DNA of 38,026 nucleotides from Alphaproteobacteria bacterium (GTDB lineage: Bacteria > Pseudomonadota > Alphaproteobacteria > Rhizobiales > Aestuariivirgaceae). Below the pieces are notes generated by a model, which saw only the letters and a program-made list of their open reading frames with translations, made no database searches and had not been told where the DNA came from. Of the stretch, positions 26,778 to 34,893 are shown piece by piece (the first letter of the stretch is position 1; each line of letters starts with the position of its first letter). The stretch covers positions 1 to 38,026 of the forward strand of contig JAGWTZ010000031.1 of assembly GCA_028868695.1 (NCBI GenBank), in the 5' to 3' direction. The position numbers and the translations under genes are program-made.

Positions 26778-27605
26778 TCATTTCACCGCGCCGGACGTGA
26801 GGCCGCGGATCAGTTGACGGGAAAAGAGAACATAGAAAATCAGAACCGGAATGATGGCCGTGGAAAGTGCGGCCAGGACCGCATTCCAATCGGTGACATA
26901 TTGGCCAAGGAACTGCTGCACGCCCAGCGTGATCGTCTGCTTGCCGCCGGAAGGCGCAAGAAGCAGCGGAAACCAAAGGTCATTCCAAACCGGGATCATG
27001 GTGAAGACAGCAACGGTGGCCATCGCCGGCCGCAGCAGCGGCAGGATGATGTGAAAGAAGATGTTGTATTCAGAAAGCCCGTCGCAACGCGCCGCCTCGC
27101 GCAGGTCCTTTGGAATCTGGTGCACGAACTCCGAAAGGATAAACACCGCCAGCGGCAGGTTCTGCGCCACGTAAACGCAAATCAGCGCGCTGAGCGTGTT
27201 GATCATGTTCATTCCCGAGACAAGCGAGATGATCGCCACCGAACCCAGCCTGATCGGCACCATGATGCCGATGGAGAGATACAGGCCCAAGAGCTTGTTG
27301 AAGCGGAACTTGTATTCAGAAAGCGCAAATCCCGCCATGGCGCCGAACAGCAGCGTGAAGAAGATCGTGCCCAGCGTCACGATGATCGAATTCATGTAGT
27401 AGGTTCCAATCGCCCCATCCGAAAACACCCGGTGATAGCCAATGAGGTCAAACGACGCCGGCCCCGGCGGCGTCAGCGGTGACAGGAAAATCGCCCGCTT
27501 CATCTTCATCGAATTCATCACCACCAGGATGATGGGAAACAGCGCCAGCGCGGTATAGCCCAGCAGCACGGCATGAATGGCGATGGTGGAAAAGCGGCTG
27601 CGCAT
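26778..27605 (-). CDS. carbohydrate ABC transporter permease (MalG/AraQ class)
   Basis: A 275-residue membrane protein with six predicted segments. The EAA loop that contacts the ATPase is near residues 165-185 (REAARCDGLSEYNIFFHIILPLLRP in part). An early segment reads LGYTALALFPIILVVMNSMK and the C-terminus is QLIRGLTSGAVK, typical of CUT1 MalG-like subunits. It lies 9 bases before the ATPase and 174 after the other permease, with a MITE-like repeat in that larger gap. Confidence 0.92.
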   Translation of the reverse strand: MRSRFSTIAIHAVLLGYTALALFPIILVVMNSMKMKRAIFLSPLTPPGPASFDLIGYHRVFSDGAIGTYYMNSIIVTLGTIFFTLLFGAMAGFALSEYKFRFNKLLGLYLSIGIMVPIRLGSVAIISLVSGMNMINTLSALICVYVAQNLPLAVFILSEFVHQIPKDLREAARCDGLSEYNIFFHIILPLLRPAMATVAVFTMIPVWNDLWFPLLLAPSGGKQTITLGVQQFLGQYVTDWNAVLAALSTAIIPVLIFYVLFSRQLIRGLTSGAVK

Positions 27606-27653
27606 TATCGGGTATGTGCCTTGTTCACTTCGTTACGCGCAACTTCACCATTC

Positions 27654-27747
27654 GTCATGCCCGCGAAAGCGGGCATCACTGTTTCAACGCAAGCACTGCA
27701 TCGCGCAACTGCGGCCAAACAGAGATTCCCGCTTTCGCGGGAATGAC
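27654..27747. repeat. MITE-like double-hairpin repeat, copy 2
   Basis: A 94-base element from GTCATGCCCGC to GCGGGAATGAC. The end hairpins are ATGCCCGC-GAAA-GCGGGCAT (27657-27676) and ATTCCCGC-TTTC-GCGGGAAT (27725-27744). Both 8-bp stems are identical to copy 1 while the loops differ, which supports a folded functional unit. The middle is 8 bases longer than in copy 1. It lies between the two permease genes of the amino-sugar importer. Confidence 0.85.
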
Positions 27748-27779
27748 AGGTTTTAAGTGACATAACGCCCATCATCGGC

Positions 27780-28730
27780 TCAGAACGAATAGCGCTGGAT
27801 GCGCCGCTGGATGACATAGAGATAGACCAAGAGGCCCATGAGGATGATCACGAACATCATCGTGGCGATGGTGGAGCCCATGGTGGGGTCTCCCAGCTGC
27901 AGCTGGTTACCGAAGAAGGTGCGGTAGAACAGCGTGCCCATGATGTCGGTCGAGAAATTTGGTCCCGCCAGCGCGCCTTGCATCGCATAGATCAGGTCAA
28001 AGGCGTTGAAATTGGCCACGAAGGTGAGAACTGACACAAGTCCGATGGTGGGCCAGATCAGCGGCAGCTTCACATGGAAAAACGCCTGCCATTGGTTGAG
28101 GCCATCAACGGTTGCGGCATCCACCAGCTCATCGGGAATGGCCAGAAGCGCGGTATAGATAAGGATCATCGGGATGCCAACAAACTGCCACACCGAGATG
28201 AGCGAAATGGTGATGAGGGCCGTGTGCTCCTGCCCGAGATAGGGACCGAACAGCACGCCAAGCCCCACCGCATTCAGCCCCATTTTCCAGATGCCCCATA
28301 GCGGGCTGAGGATCAGCTGCCAGATGAAACCGATGATCACCACTGAAAGCATCGTGGGCATGAAGATCAGCGTGCGGTAGGTATTGCGGAAGGCGAGTTG
28401 CTTCAGGCTCAGCAAGGCGGCCAGCGCCAGCCCCACCGGGTTCTGCACGCACATGTGAATGATGAAAAAGATCAGGTTGTTGCGCAGCGCATTCCAGAAT
28501 GGCTTCGACCAGGTTTCATCGGTGAGCAAGGTCTGGAAGTTGCCAAGCCCGTTGAAAGTGAGCGCGCCACCCTCATGCCGCAGGTAAAGCGAGTCAAAGA
28601 TCGTGGCCAGCAGCGGGTAAACCGAAAACAGCGTGTAGATGAGCACGGCAGGCGCCAGGAAAAAGGCCAGCACCCGCAGATAGGCGCTGCGGTTCATGCC
28701 GACCATTTCAATTTGCTGGTTGTCTGCCAT
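27780..28730 (-). CDS. carbohydrate ABC transporter permease (MalF/UgpA class)
   Basis: 316 residues with a short cytoplasmic N-terminus (MADNQQIEMVGMNRSAY) and about six membrane segments: VLAFFLAPAVLIYTLFSVYPLL, then MLSVVIIGFIWQLILSP, and a late segment MMFVIILMGLLVYLYVI. The EAA loop reads ATVDGLNQWQAFFHVKLPLI (EAA replaced by DAA), as usual in MalF-like partners. It follows the binding-protein gene after a strong hairpin, and pairs with the second permease to form the channel. Confidence 0.92.
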   Translation of the reverse strand: MADNQQIEMVGMNRSAYLRVLAFFLAPAVLIYTLFSVYPLLATIFDSLYLRHEGGALTFNGLGNFQTLLTDETWSKPFWNALRNNLIFFIIHMCVQNPVGLALAALLSLKQLAFRNTYRTLIFMPTMLSVVIIGFIWQLILSPLWGIWKMGLNAVGLGVLFGPYLGQEHTALITISLISVWQFVGIPMILIYTALLAIPDELVDAATVDGLNQWQAFFHVKLPLIWPTIGLVSVLTFVANFNAFDLIYAMQGALAGPNFSTDIMGTLFYRTFFGNQLQLGDPTMGSTIATMMFVIILMGLLVYLYVIQRRIQRYSF

Positions 28731-28742
28731 TTGTTGTCCCAG

Positions 28743-28774
28743 AAAAAAGCCGCCCCGGGAATATCCGGGGCGGC
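28743..28774 (-). terminator. intrinsic terminator/attenuator after binding-protein gene
   Basis: On the minus strand, GCCGCCCCGG (28774-28765) pairs with CCGGGGCGGC (28758-28749) across a 6-base loop, followed by six T (28748-28743). This is a 10-bp GC-only stem with a proper U-tract, 16 bases after the binding-protein stop. As the permease genes follow on the same strand, it probably acts as a partial terminator. Confidence 0.85.
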
Positions 28775-28789
28775 CATTTTGGCTTCACA

Positions 28790-30046
28790 TCACTTCTGCT
28801 GCGGGGCGTACCACTTCTTCAGCCCGTCCTGGATTTGCGCTGCGGCAGCTTCCGGCGTCATGGTGCCATTGAGCACCTGGGCGGAAACGTTCCACAGGTC
28901 ATTCTCCATGTTCGGCTGGCCGCGCGACAGGATCTGATAGGAGTCGCGGATCGTGGACTTGCACTGGCCGCGCCAGGAAACGAAGGTTTGCGCCACGTCA
29001 TCCTTCACCGTCACCTTGGCGTTGGAGAGCGGATAGAAGCCCGGCAGCGCGTTGGCAAAAATGTTGGCGAACTCGTCAGAGCCGATCCAGTCAAGGAACA
29101 CCTTGGCGTCCTTGGCGTTGGGGGTCTTGGCGTTCATGCCGATGCCGATGTCGGTGTGGTCAGAGATATAGCAATCCTTTTGGGCGGCAGGCGGTGGAGC
29201 CTTGAAGGCGCCCATGTTGACGTTCTGGCCACGGAACGTCGAGATATCCCACGAGCCGGCGGCATAGATCGCGCCCTTGCCGAGGCCGAACAGGTTCTGG
29301 CTGTCGGGATAGGCCTGGGCCTTGTAGCCATCGCCGAGATAGGGCGCCCACTTGGCCAGCGCCTTGAAGGTGTCGACATAGGCCGCATCAGTGAACTTCT
29401 GGGTGCCGGCGATCAGGCCCTTGCGGCCTTCTTCACCCTTCCAATAGTTCGGGCCGATGTTCTGGAAGCCCATGGTGGCGGCTTCCCACTGGTCCTTGGT
29501 GCCCAGCACCAGCGGCGTGTACTTGCCATCCTTCTTGATCTTGTCGAGCGTGGCGAGGAATTCCTCTTCCGTCTTCGGCTCAGTCAGGCCCAGTTCCTTG
29601 AAGATGTCCTTGTTGTAGATGAAGCCATGGATCACCGCGCCCATCGGCACGCAGAAGGTGGTCTTGCCATCATCCGTCGTCCAGGCGGCCTTGGCCACGT
29701 CGGAGAAGTTCTTCATGCTGGCGAGGTCATTCACCGGGGCAAGATAGCCCTTGTTGAACAATTCCAGCGAGGCATCAAACGGGCGGCAGGTGATGATGTC
29801 ACCGGCGGTGCCGCCTTGCAGCTTGGCGTTCAGCGCGGCGTTATATTCCTTCGGCGCGGTGGGTGCGAATTCCACCTGAATGTCTGGGTGGGATTTCTGG
29901 AAGGCCGGAATGATCTGGTCTTTCCAGATGGCGGCGTCATCGTTGCGCCAGCTTTCAATCGTCAGCTTCCCGGCGGAAGCAGAGGCCGCCATGGCGCAAA
30001 CGCCAAGGGCCGCAAGGCAAGCAATTTTAAGTGTGGTCTTCAACAT
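28790..30046 (-). CDS. extracellular solute-binding protein of carbohydrate ABC importer
   Basis: 418 residues with a Sec signal peptide cleaved near SASA-GKLTIESW. The mature chain is a cluster B (MalE/UgpB-like) binding protein: IIPAFQKSHPDIQVEFAPT, LQGGTAGDIITCRPFDAS, GFIYNKDIFKELGLTEPKTEEEF, AIYAAGSWDIS and KVFLDWIGSDEFANIF. It would capture the sugar for the two permeases and ATPase downstream. It begins 28 bases after the etherase gene with AGGGAGAAAG as ribosome site. The genes around it point to MurNAc, GlcNAc or a small amino-sugar oligomer as ligand; this is inferred from context only. Confidence 0.92.
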   Translation of the reverse strand: MLKTTLKIACLAALGVCAMAASASAGKLTIESWRNDDAAIWKDQIIPAFQKSHPDIQVEFAPTAPKEYNAALNAKLQGGTAGDIITCRPFDASLELFNKGYLAPVNDLASMKNFSDVAKAAWTTDDGKTTFCVPMGAVIHGFIYNKDIFKELGLTEPKTEEEFLATLDKIKKDGKYTPLVLGTKDQWEAATMGFQNIGPNYWKGEEGRKGLIAGTQKFTDAAYVDTFKALAKWAPYLGDGYKAQAYPDSQNLFGLGKGAIYAAGSWDISTFRGQNVNMGAFKAPPPAAQKDCYISDHTDIGIGMNAKTPNAKDAKVFLDWIGSDEFANIFANALPGFYPLSNAKVTVKDDVAQTFVSWRGQCKSTIRDSYQILSRGQPNMENDLWNVSAQVLNGTMTPEAAAAQIQDGLKKWYAPQQK

Positions 30047-30074
30047 TGGTCTTTCTCCCTGTGAGTGTTGAACT

Positions 30075-30974
30075 CTATGTTTTCTTGTGAAGCTGGGCCA
30101 AGGCTAGCCTCAAATTTCCCTTGGTGCCAGATAGAAGCGCGTTGGCGTCGGCCAGTGATTTCGCACCCGCACAAAGCAGGATGGCCGGCTTGATCTCATG
30201 CGCATCGGCCAGCGCGCCGCGTGCATCGGCAAGCGAAACCCCGGCGATGTCCGAGACAATCACGGCTGCCCGCTCTTTCAGCTTTTCGTTTTCGGCGCGC
30301 ATGGCAACCATCATGCCGTCATGCACCCCGCCCAGCTTGATGCAGGCCAGCGTCGAGATGAGATTGAGTGCTGCCTTCTGCGCCGTGCCCGCGCCCATGC
30401 GGGTGGAACCGGCAATCACTTCGGGCCCGGTGTCGAGCACCACTTCCACATCAGCGAGCTTGCCCAGGGCAGAGCCAGCAACATTCACCACTGAAATGAC
30501 GAAGCAGCCCTTGGTCCGCGCCATCTCTGCGGCGGCGATGGTGTAAGGCGTGCGGCCGGAAGCAGCCACGGCAATCAACACATCCGCAGGCCCGCAGGGT
30601 TGCGCGGCCGCCGCACCGTCAATCGCGCTGTCTTCCTTGTCGGCCAGCGTTTCAAAAATCGCATCCTTGCCGCCAGCTATCAAATAGCCAAGCTGTGCTT
30701 CTGGAATGCCGTAGGTGGCAGGAAGCTCTGTGCCATCCTGAACCGCAATGCGCACCGACGTTCCAGCACCCGCATAATAGAGTGTGCCCCCGCCCCGCAG
30801 CCGCGTTGCCACCGCATCGGCGGCCCTGGCAAGGGCGGGCAAAGCGGGCTTCAGCGCCAGCACCGCATGAACCTGACCATCCAGCAAGGCGCCCAGAACC
30901 TGCGCATCCGGCCACGTGTCAATTCCGGTGGAAACCGGGTTGACCTGCTCTGTCTTGCGTTGCGGTTGGGACAT
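30075..30974 (-). CDS. murQ: N-acetylmuramic acid 6-phosphate etherase (MurQ family)
   Basis: A 299-residue single-SIS-domain protein. It has N-terminal TEQVNPVSTGIDTW, the phosphosugar loop GAGTSVRIAVQDGTELPATYG (residues 69-89 in part), LIAGGKDAIF, SGRTPY and the family box GPEVIAGSTRMGAGTAQK. Glu83 and Glu114 fall where I recall the essential glutamates of E. coli MurQ. The enzyme removes D-lactate from MurNAc 6-phosphate to give GlcNAc 6-phosphate. The loop is less canonical than usual (TSVRIAVQDG instead of TSGRLGVLDA), so a related substrate is possible. It heads the importer operon. The ATG has no Shine-Dalgarno; a -10-like TATTAA ends 6 bases before it, suggesting a leaderless mRNA. 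Confidence 0.88.
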   Translation of the reverse strand: MSQPQRKTEQVNPVSTGIDTWPDAQVLGALLDGQVHAVLALKPALPALARAADAVATRLRGGGTLYYAGAGTSVRIAVQDGTELPATYGIPEAQLGYLIAGGKDAIFETLADKEDSAIDGAAAAQPCGPADVLIAVAASGRTPYTIAAAEMARTKGCFVISVVNVAGSALGKLADVEVVLDTGPEVIAGSTRMGAGTAQKAALNLISTLACIKLGGVHDGMMVAMRAENEKLKERAAVIVSDIAGVSLADARGALADAHEIKPAILLCAGAKSLADANALLSGTKGNLRLALAQLHKKT

Positions 30975-30981
30975 GCCGCGT

Positions 30982-31000
30982 TAATACCACAATATAACCA
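30982..31000 (-). promoter_or_regulatory. operator/promoter motif upstream of murQ
   Basis: On the minus strand this reads TGGTTATATTGTGGTATTA, matching the copy at 31094-31112 at 17 of 19 positions. It is a direct repeat of TGGT(A/T) half-sites 11 bases apart. The 3' half contains the -10-like TATTAA at -12 to -7 if transcription starts at the A of the murQ ATG, and TAGACA lies upstream with a 16-base spacer. Repression by the nearby GntR protein is inferred. Confidence 0.65.
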
Positions 31001-31093
31001 CTTGTCTAGAGGAATTTTGACAATCCGTTTAAACAGCAAATTTAATCGCCTTTTTTCAGCATATTAGCTGTAGTAAATAAGGGCTTTTCAATT

Positions 31094-31112
31094 TGGTATT
31101 ATTGTGGTATTA
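31094..31112 (+). promoter_or_regulatory. operator/promoter motif upstream of amino-sugar kinase
   Basis: TGGTATTATTGTGGTATTA, the inverted partner of the motif before murQ. It ends exactly 7 bases before the ATG, as the other copy does. TATTAG would be at -12 to -7 relative to the A of the start codon and TTTTCA at -35. A different promoter, TTGACA at 31017-31022 with TTTAAT at 31041-31046, is also possible. No ribosome site is seen, so the transcript may be leaderless. Confidence 0.65.
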
Positions 31113-31119
31113 GAAACGC

Positions 31120-32004
31120 ATGACCTCCAAACATCTCCTTTTCCTGGGCATTGACGGCGGCGGCAGCCGTTGCCGCGCCCGCATCCGCGATGCCGGTGGA
31201 GCCTTGCTGGGAGAGGCCCTCGGCGGGCCCTCCAACATCTATCAGGATTTTGAGGCGGCCCTGGCCACCATCATCACCACGTCAAGGGAGGCCGCCGCCA
31301 AGGCTGGCGTGAAATTGGAAGAGCTGCACGCCGGGCTGGGCATTGCGGGCATCGTTTCTTCCGATGGCGGCGCGGCCCTCAAGGCGCGCCTGCCCTTCGC
31401 CAGCGCGGTGGTTGACAGCGACGCGGTGGCCGCCTGCGTCGGCGCCTTTGGCGGCAGAGATGGCGGCATTGTCATTGCCGGCACTGGCTCCATCGGCTTT
31501 TCCATCGTGGAAGGTGCACGCTACATGGTGGGCGGCTGGGGCTTTGCGCTGGGCGATCACGGCTCCGGCGCATGGATCGGCCACCATGCCACGCGCCGCG
31601 CCGCCTTGGTGATCGACGGGCTGCTGCAGCCCACGCCGCTTATTGAGCGCGTGATGCAGATTGCCGGCTCCACCCGCGTCACGCTTTCGCGCTGGTCGGA
31701 AAATGCCAAGCCGAGGGACTTCGCACAATTTGCCCCGGCCGTCTTTGAGTGCGCGGCCAAGGGCGATGTGATCGCCATGACGATCGTGATCGAAGGCTCA
31801 TCCGCCATTTCCAATCTGGGCCGTGCCTTGCTGGCGCGCGGCGCAAGGCGGTTGTGCCTGCTGGGCGGGCTTTCCGGAGTCTACCCACAATATCTGGATG
31901 CCGACATGCGCCGTGCGCTTCAACCGCCTGCGGCAGATGCGGTGGATGGCGCCATCATGATGGCCCGCAAGGCTCAGGGCCTGCCCTCCACAGGTGCCGC
32001 ATGA
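31120..32004 (+). CDS. BadF/BadG-type N-acetylglucosamine / N-acetylmuramic acid kinase
   Basis: A 294-residue ASKHA-fold kinase. The phosphate loop is GIDGGGSRCRARI (residues 10-22), followed by GLGIAGIVS, VDSDAVAACVGAF, VIAGTGSIGFSI, GGWGFALGDHGSGAWIG and CLLGGLSGVYP. The GDxGSG box is typical of N-acetylhexosamine kinases of the BadF group, to which MurK (kinase for MurNAc and GlcNAc) belongs. Beside a MurQ gene it would supply MurNAc 6-phosphate or GlcNAc 6-phosphate from imported free sugar. It is the first gene of the plus-strand operon and overlaps the GntR gene by ATGA. Sugar specificity is inferred. Confidence 0.88.
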   Translation: MTSKHLLFLGIDGGGSRCRARIRDAGGALLGEALGGPSNIYQDFEAALATIITTSREAAAKAGVKLEELHAGLGIAGIVSSDGGAALKARLPFASAVVDSDAVAACVGAFGGRDGGIVIAGTGSIGFSIVEGARYMVGGWGFALGDHGSGAWIGHHATRRAALVIDGLLQPTPLIERVMQIAGSTRVTLSRWSENAKPRDFAQFAPAVFECAAKGDVIAMTIVIEGSSAISNLGRALLARGARRLCLLGGLSGVYPQYLDADMRRALQPPAADAVDGAIMMARKAQGLPSTGAA

Positions 32005-32771
32005 CGGTGGGCAAGCGCATCTTCGCCGCCACCCGGCTGGCCAAGGCCGATGACGCGCCGCTCTACATGCGCGTGAAGCGGCTGGTGAATGAGGCTGTGG
32101 ATGACGGCACGTTGCAGGCGGGAGACGCCATTCCCTCTGAGCGCGATGTGGCGGATATGCTGAATGTCTCACGCGTCACCGTGCGCAAGGCCTTCACCGA
32201 ATTGGTCAATGAGGGACTGCTTACCCAAAGGCGCGGCTCGGGCACCTATGTGGGCGGCGTGCCACAGCGGCTGGAACAGCCGCTCTCGCGCCTTACCTCA
32301 TTCAGCGAAGACATGAAGCTGCGCGGGCTGGAAACACACGCGCAGTGGCTTTCGCGCGCCACGGAATTTGCAACGCCGGAAGAGGCGCTGAAACTCTCGC
32401 TCTCGCCTTCTGACCGTGTATCCCGTTTCAAGCGGCTGCGCTTTGCCAACGGCACGCCCATGGCGATTGAGGAAGCAGTGATCCCGGAACGCTTCCTGCC
32501 GGATGTGCATGCCGTTCAGGCCTCGCTCTATGCGGCCCTTGATGCGCGCGGCTTCAAGCCGGTGCGCGCCTTGCAACGCCTTCACGCCATTGGCCTGGAA
32601 GGCGAGGAGGCCGCCATGCTTGAGGTTGCCCCCGGCGCAGCCGCACTCTTTATCGAACGCGTGTCTTACCTGCCGGATGGCCGCGCCGTGGAATTCACCA
32701 CCTCACACTATCGCGGCGATCTCTACGACTTCGTGGCCGAACTGACGCTTGCAGCGGAGACTTTGCCATGA
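32001..32771 (+). CDS. GntR family regulator, HutC/NagR type with UTRA domain
   Basis: 256 residues. The winged helix spans about residues 20-85 with APLYMRVKRLVNEAV, IPSERDVADMLNVSRVTVRKA and LLTQRRGSGTYV. The C-terminal UTRA domain has RLTSFSEDMKLRG, RLRFANGTPMAIEEAVIP and the closing VEFTTSHYRGDLYDFV, as in NagR/YvoA/DasR proteins that sense GlcN 6-phosphate or GlcNAc 6-phosphate. The ATG overlaps the kinase stop (ATGA), so it is co-translated. It is the obvious candidate to bind the paired 19-base motifs between murQ and the kinase gene. A longer in-frame extension inside the kinase gene is rejected. Confidence 0.93.
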   Translation: MTVGKRIFAATRLAKADDAPLYMRVKRLVNEAVDDGTLQAGDAIPSERDVADMLNVSRVTVRKAFTELVNEGLLTQRRGSGTYVGGVPQRLEQPLSRLTSFSEDMKLRGLETHAQWLSRATEFATPEEALKLSLSPSDRVSRFKRLRFANGTPMAIEEAVIPERFLPDVHAVQASLYAALDARGFKPVRALQRLHAIGLEGEEAAMLEVAPGAAALFIERVSYLPDGRAVEFTTSHYRGDLYDFVAELTLAAETLP

Positions 32772-33772
32772 CCCTGATGGAACACGAGGCCCGTGAGGCA
32801 CCAGATGCGGTGGCCCGCTTTCTTGACACCAACGGCAACGCACTGGCCGCCTTGGCGCGGCGGTTGAGGGACAACCCGCCCTCGGTGATCCTCACCGCGG
32901 CGCGCGGCAGCTCGGACCACGCCGCCACCTATTTCAAATATCTGGTGGAGATCCTGCTCGGTGTGCCTTGTGCCTCCATCGGCGCATCCGTGGCCTCGGT
33001 CTGGCATTCGGAGTTGAAATTGAACAACGCCGTCTGCGTGACCATTTCACAAAGCGGCCAAAGCCCGGATATCGTCAGCTTGCAGGAAGCGGCGCGCAAG
33101 GCCGGCGCACTCACCGTGGCGCTGGTCAACCAGCCGGGCTCGCGCGCCGAACAGGGCGCAGATTTTTTCCTGCCGCTCTGCGCTGGCGAAGAAAAAAGCG
33201 TGGCCGCCACCAAAAGCTTCATTGCCTCGCTTGCAGCCAGCGCGGCAATTGCCGCGCAGTGGAAGCAGGATCAGGCGCTGATCACCGCGCTGCAGGCCCT
33301 GCCCGCAAAACTGGCCCGCGCCGCACAGCTGCAATGGCCCGGCTTTCAGGCCCGCGCGAAAATGGCGCAATCCCTCTATGTGTTGGGCCGCGGGCCGGGC
33401 CTCGCCATCGCGCTAGAAGCTGCGCTCAAGATGAAGGAAACCTGCGCTTTGCATGCCGAGGCCCTGTCTTTCGCTGAAGTCATGCATGGCCCCTTGGAAT
33501 TGGTGCGCCCGCATTTTCCCATCCTCGCCTTCTCGCCGGACGATGCCTCGCGCGACCTGGCCAAGCAGGCGCTGGAACGCCTGCGCAAGGCGGGCGCAGA
33601 TGTGTTTGCAGTGGAAGATGGCGGCTTGCCGCATGAACCGGCGGGCCACGCGCTGCTGGAGCCCATCTCCATCATCCAATCGGCCTATCTCAATATTGAG
33701 CCCCTCGCCCGCGCGCTTGGCCGCAACCCGGATGCACCCCGCCTGCTTTCCAAAGTGACGGAGACCGTCTGA
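32768..33772 (+). CDS. SIS-domain glucosamine-6-phosphate deaminase (NagB-II type)
   Basis: A 334-residue protein of two SIS domains corresponding to the isomerase half of GlmS, without the glutaminase half. Domain 1 carries ILTAARGSSDHAATY, CVTISQSGQSPDIV and EEKSVAATKSF. Domain 2 carries YVLGRGPGLAIALEAALKMKET and HAEALSFAEVMHGPLELV. Proteins of this type replace NagB in many proteobacteria, converting GlcN 6-phosphate to fructose 6-phosphate and ammonia. It lies between the regulator (ATGA overlap) and nagA (1-base overlap), which fits that role. An AgaS-like isomerase on galactosamine phosphate is the main alternative. Confidence 0.9.
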   Translation: MTLMEHEAREAPDAVARFLDTNGNALAALARRLRDNPPSVILTAARGSSDHAATYFKYLVEILLGVPCASIGASVASVWHSELKLNNAVCVTISQSGQSPDIVSLQEAARKAGALTVALVNQPGSRAEQGADFFLPLCAGEEKSVAATKSFIASLAASAAIAAQWKQDQALITALQALPAKLARAAQLQWPGFQARAKMAQSLYVLGRGPGLAIALEAALKMKETCALHAEALSFAEVMHGPLELVRPHFPILAFSPDDASRDLAKQALERLRKAGADVFAVEDGGLPHEPAGHALLEPISIIQSAYLNIEPLARALGRNPDAPRLLSKVTETV

Positions 33773-34893
33773 TGCCGCGCTTTCTCAAGGCCAGACATAT
33801 CTTCGACGGCGGCAAGATGCTCGAAGGGCACACCGTGGGCATTGAGGGCCGCGAAATCACCGCCGTGCTGCCCGCTGCGGAATTGCCGTCCAGCGCCGAA
33901 GTGATTGATCTGGGCGATGGGTTCTTGGCCCCCGGCTTCATTGACGTGCAGGTGAATGGCGGCGGCGGCGTCAACCTCAACGACACGCCCACTGCCCGAG
34001 GCGTGCTCACCATTGCGAGCGCCCATCGCCGCTTCGGCACCACGGGTCTTTTGCCCACTGTCATTACAGACGCGCCAGAAGTGCTGCTGGCGGCAACCGA
34101 TGCCGTGCGCGGCGCGAGGGCGGCCGATCCCGCCGTTCTTGGCATTCACATCGAGGGGCCGTTTCTTGATCCCGTTCGCAAGGGCGCGCATGAGGCGCAG
34201 TTCATCCGCCCGATGTCGCCGGAGGATGTCACTTGGCTGTCTGACCTTCATTGCGGGTCTGTGCTGCTTACCTTGGCGCCGAACAAGGTCAGCGCCGCTG
34301 ATGTCGCAACACTCGCCACCGAAGGCTTGCACATCTGCCTCGGCCATGCCGAAGCATCACACGCCGAGGCCATGGCCGCGCTGCAGGCAGGCGCCAAGGG
34401 TTTCACCCACCTCTTCAACGCCATGAGCCAGATGACCGGGCGTGAGCCTGGCATGGTGGGCACGGCGCTGGGCAGCGACGCATTTGCCGGGCTGATCGCC
34501 GATGGCTTCCATGTGCATGAGGCGATGCTGAAACTGGCCATCAAGGCAAAGCCGGGAAAAATCATGCTGGTGACTGACGCCATGTGCACCGCGGCCGGCG
34601 GGCCGGATCATTTCTACCTGCAAGGCCGCGAAGTGCGCGTGAAGGACGGGAGGCTGGAACTGCCGGATGGAACACTGGCGGGCTCCAACCTCACCATGGA
34701 TGAAGCCGTTCGCTTCTGTGTGGGCCGACTTGGCCTGCCGCTGGAACAGGTGCTGCCGCTGGCTTCGGCCAACCCCGCTGCTTTCCTTGGGCTTGGGCAC
34801 AGGCTAGGGCATATCAGGCCCGGCCATCTGGCGAGCCTTGTTTATCTGAACCAAGATCTTCACGTACAACAAACCTGGGTGGAAGGCGCATGA
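33772..34893 (+). CDS. nagA: N-acetylglucosamine-6-phosphate deacetylase (NagA)
   Basis: A 373-residue metal-dependent amidohydrolase. Conserved features in order are FLAPGFIDVQVNGGGG (about residues 48-63), GTTGLLPT, LGIHIEGPFLDP (metal Glu, about 127), LGHAEASHAEA, THLFNAMSQMTGREPG (about 212), LIADGFHVHE and VTDAMCTAAGG (catalytic Asp, about 270). It removes acetate from GlcNAc 6-phosphate. Length is normal. The ATG shares one base with the preceding stop and its own stop is inside the ATGA overlap with the oxidoreductase gene, so the operon is tightly coupled. Confidence 0.95.
   Translation: MPRFLKARHIFDGGKMLEGHTVGIEGREITAVLPAAELPSSAEVIDLGDGFLAPGFIDVQVNGGGGVNLNDTPTARGVLTIASAHRRFGTTGLLPTVITDAPEVLLAATDAVRGARAADPAVLGIHIEGPFLDPVRKGAHEAQFIRPMSPEDVTWLSDLHCGSVLLTLAPNKVSAADVATLATEGLHICLGHAEASHAEAMAALQAGAKGFTHLFNAMSQMTGREPGMVGTALGSDAFAGLIADGFHVHEAMLKLAIKAKPGKIMLVTDAMCTAAGGPDHFYLQGREVRVKDGRLELPDGTLAGSNLTMDEAVRFCVGRLGLPLEQVLPLASANPAAFLGLGHRLGHIRPGHLASLVYLNQDLHVQQTWVEGA

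Noticed and set aside
31749-32000. In-frame upstream extension of the GntR regulator
   Set aside because: It would lie inside the kinase gene in another frame; the ATGA overlap at 32001 and the family N-terminus fit the shorter form.
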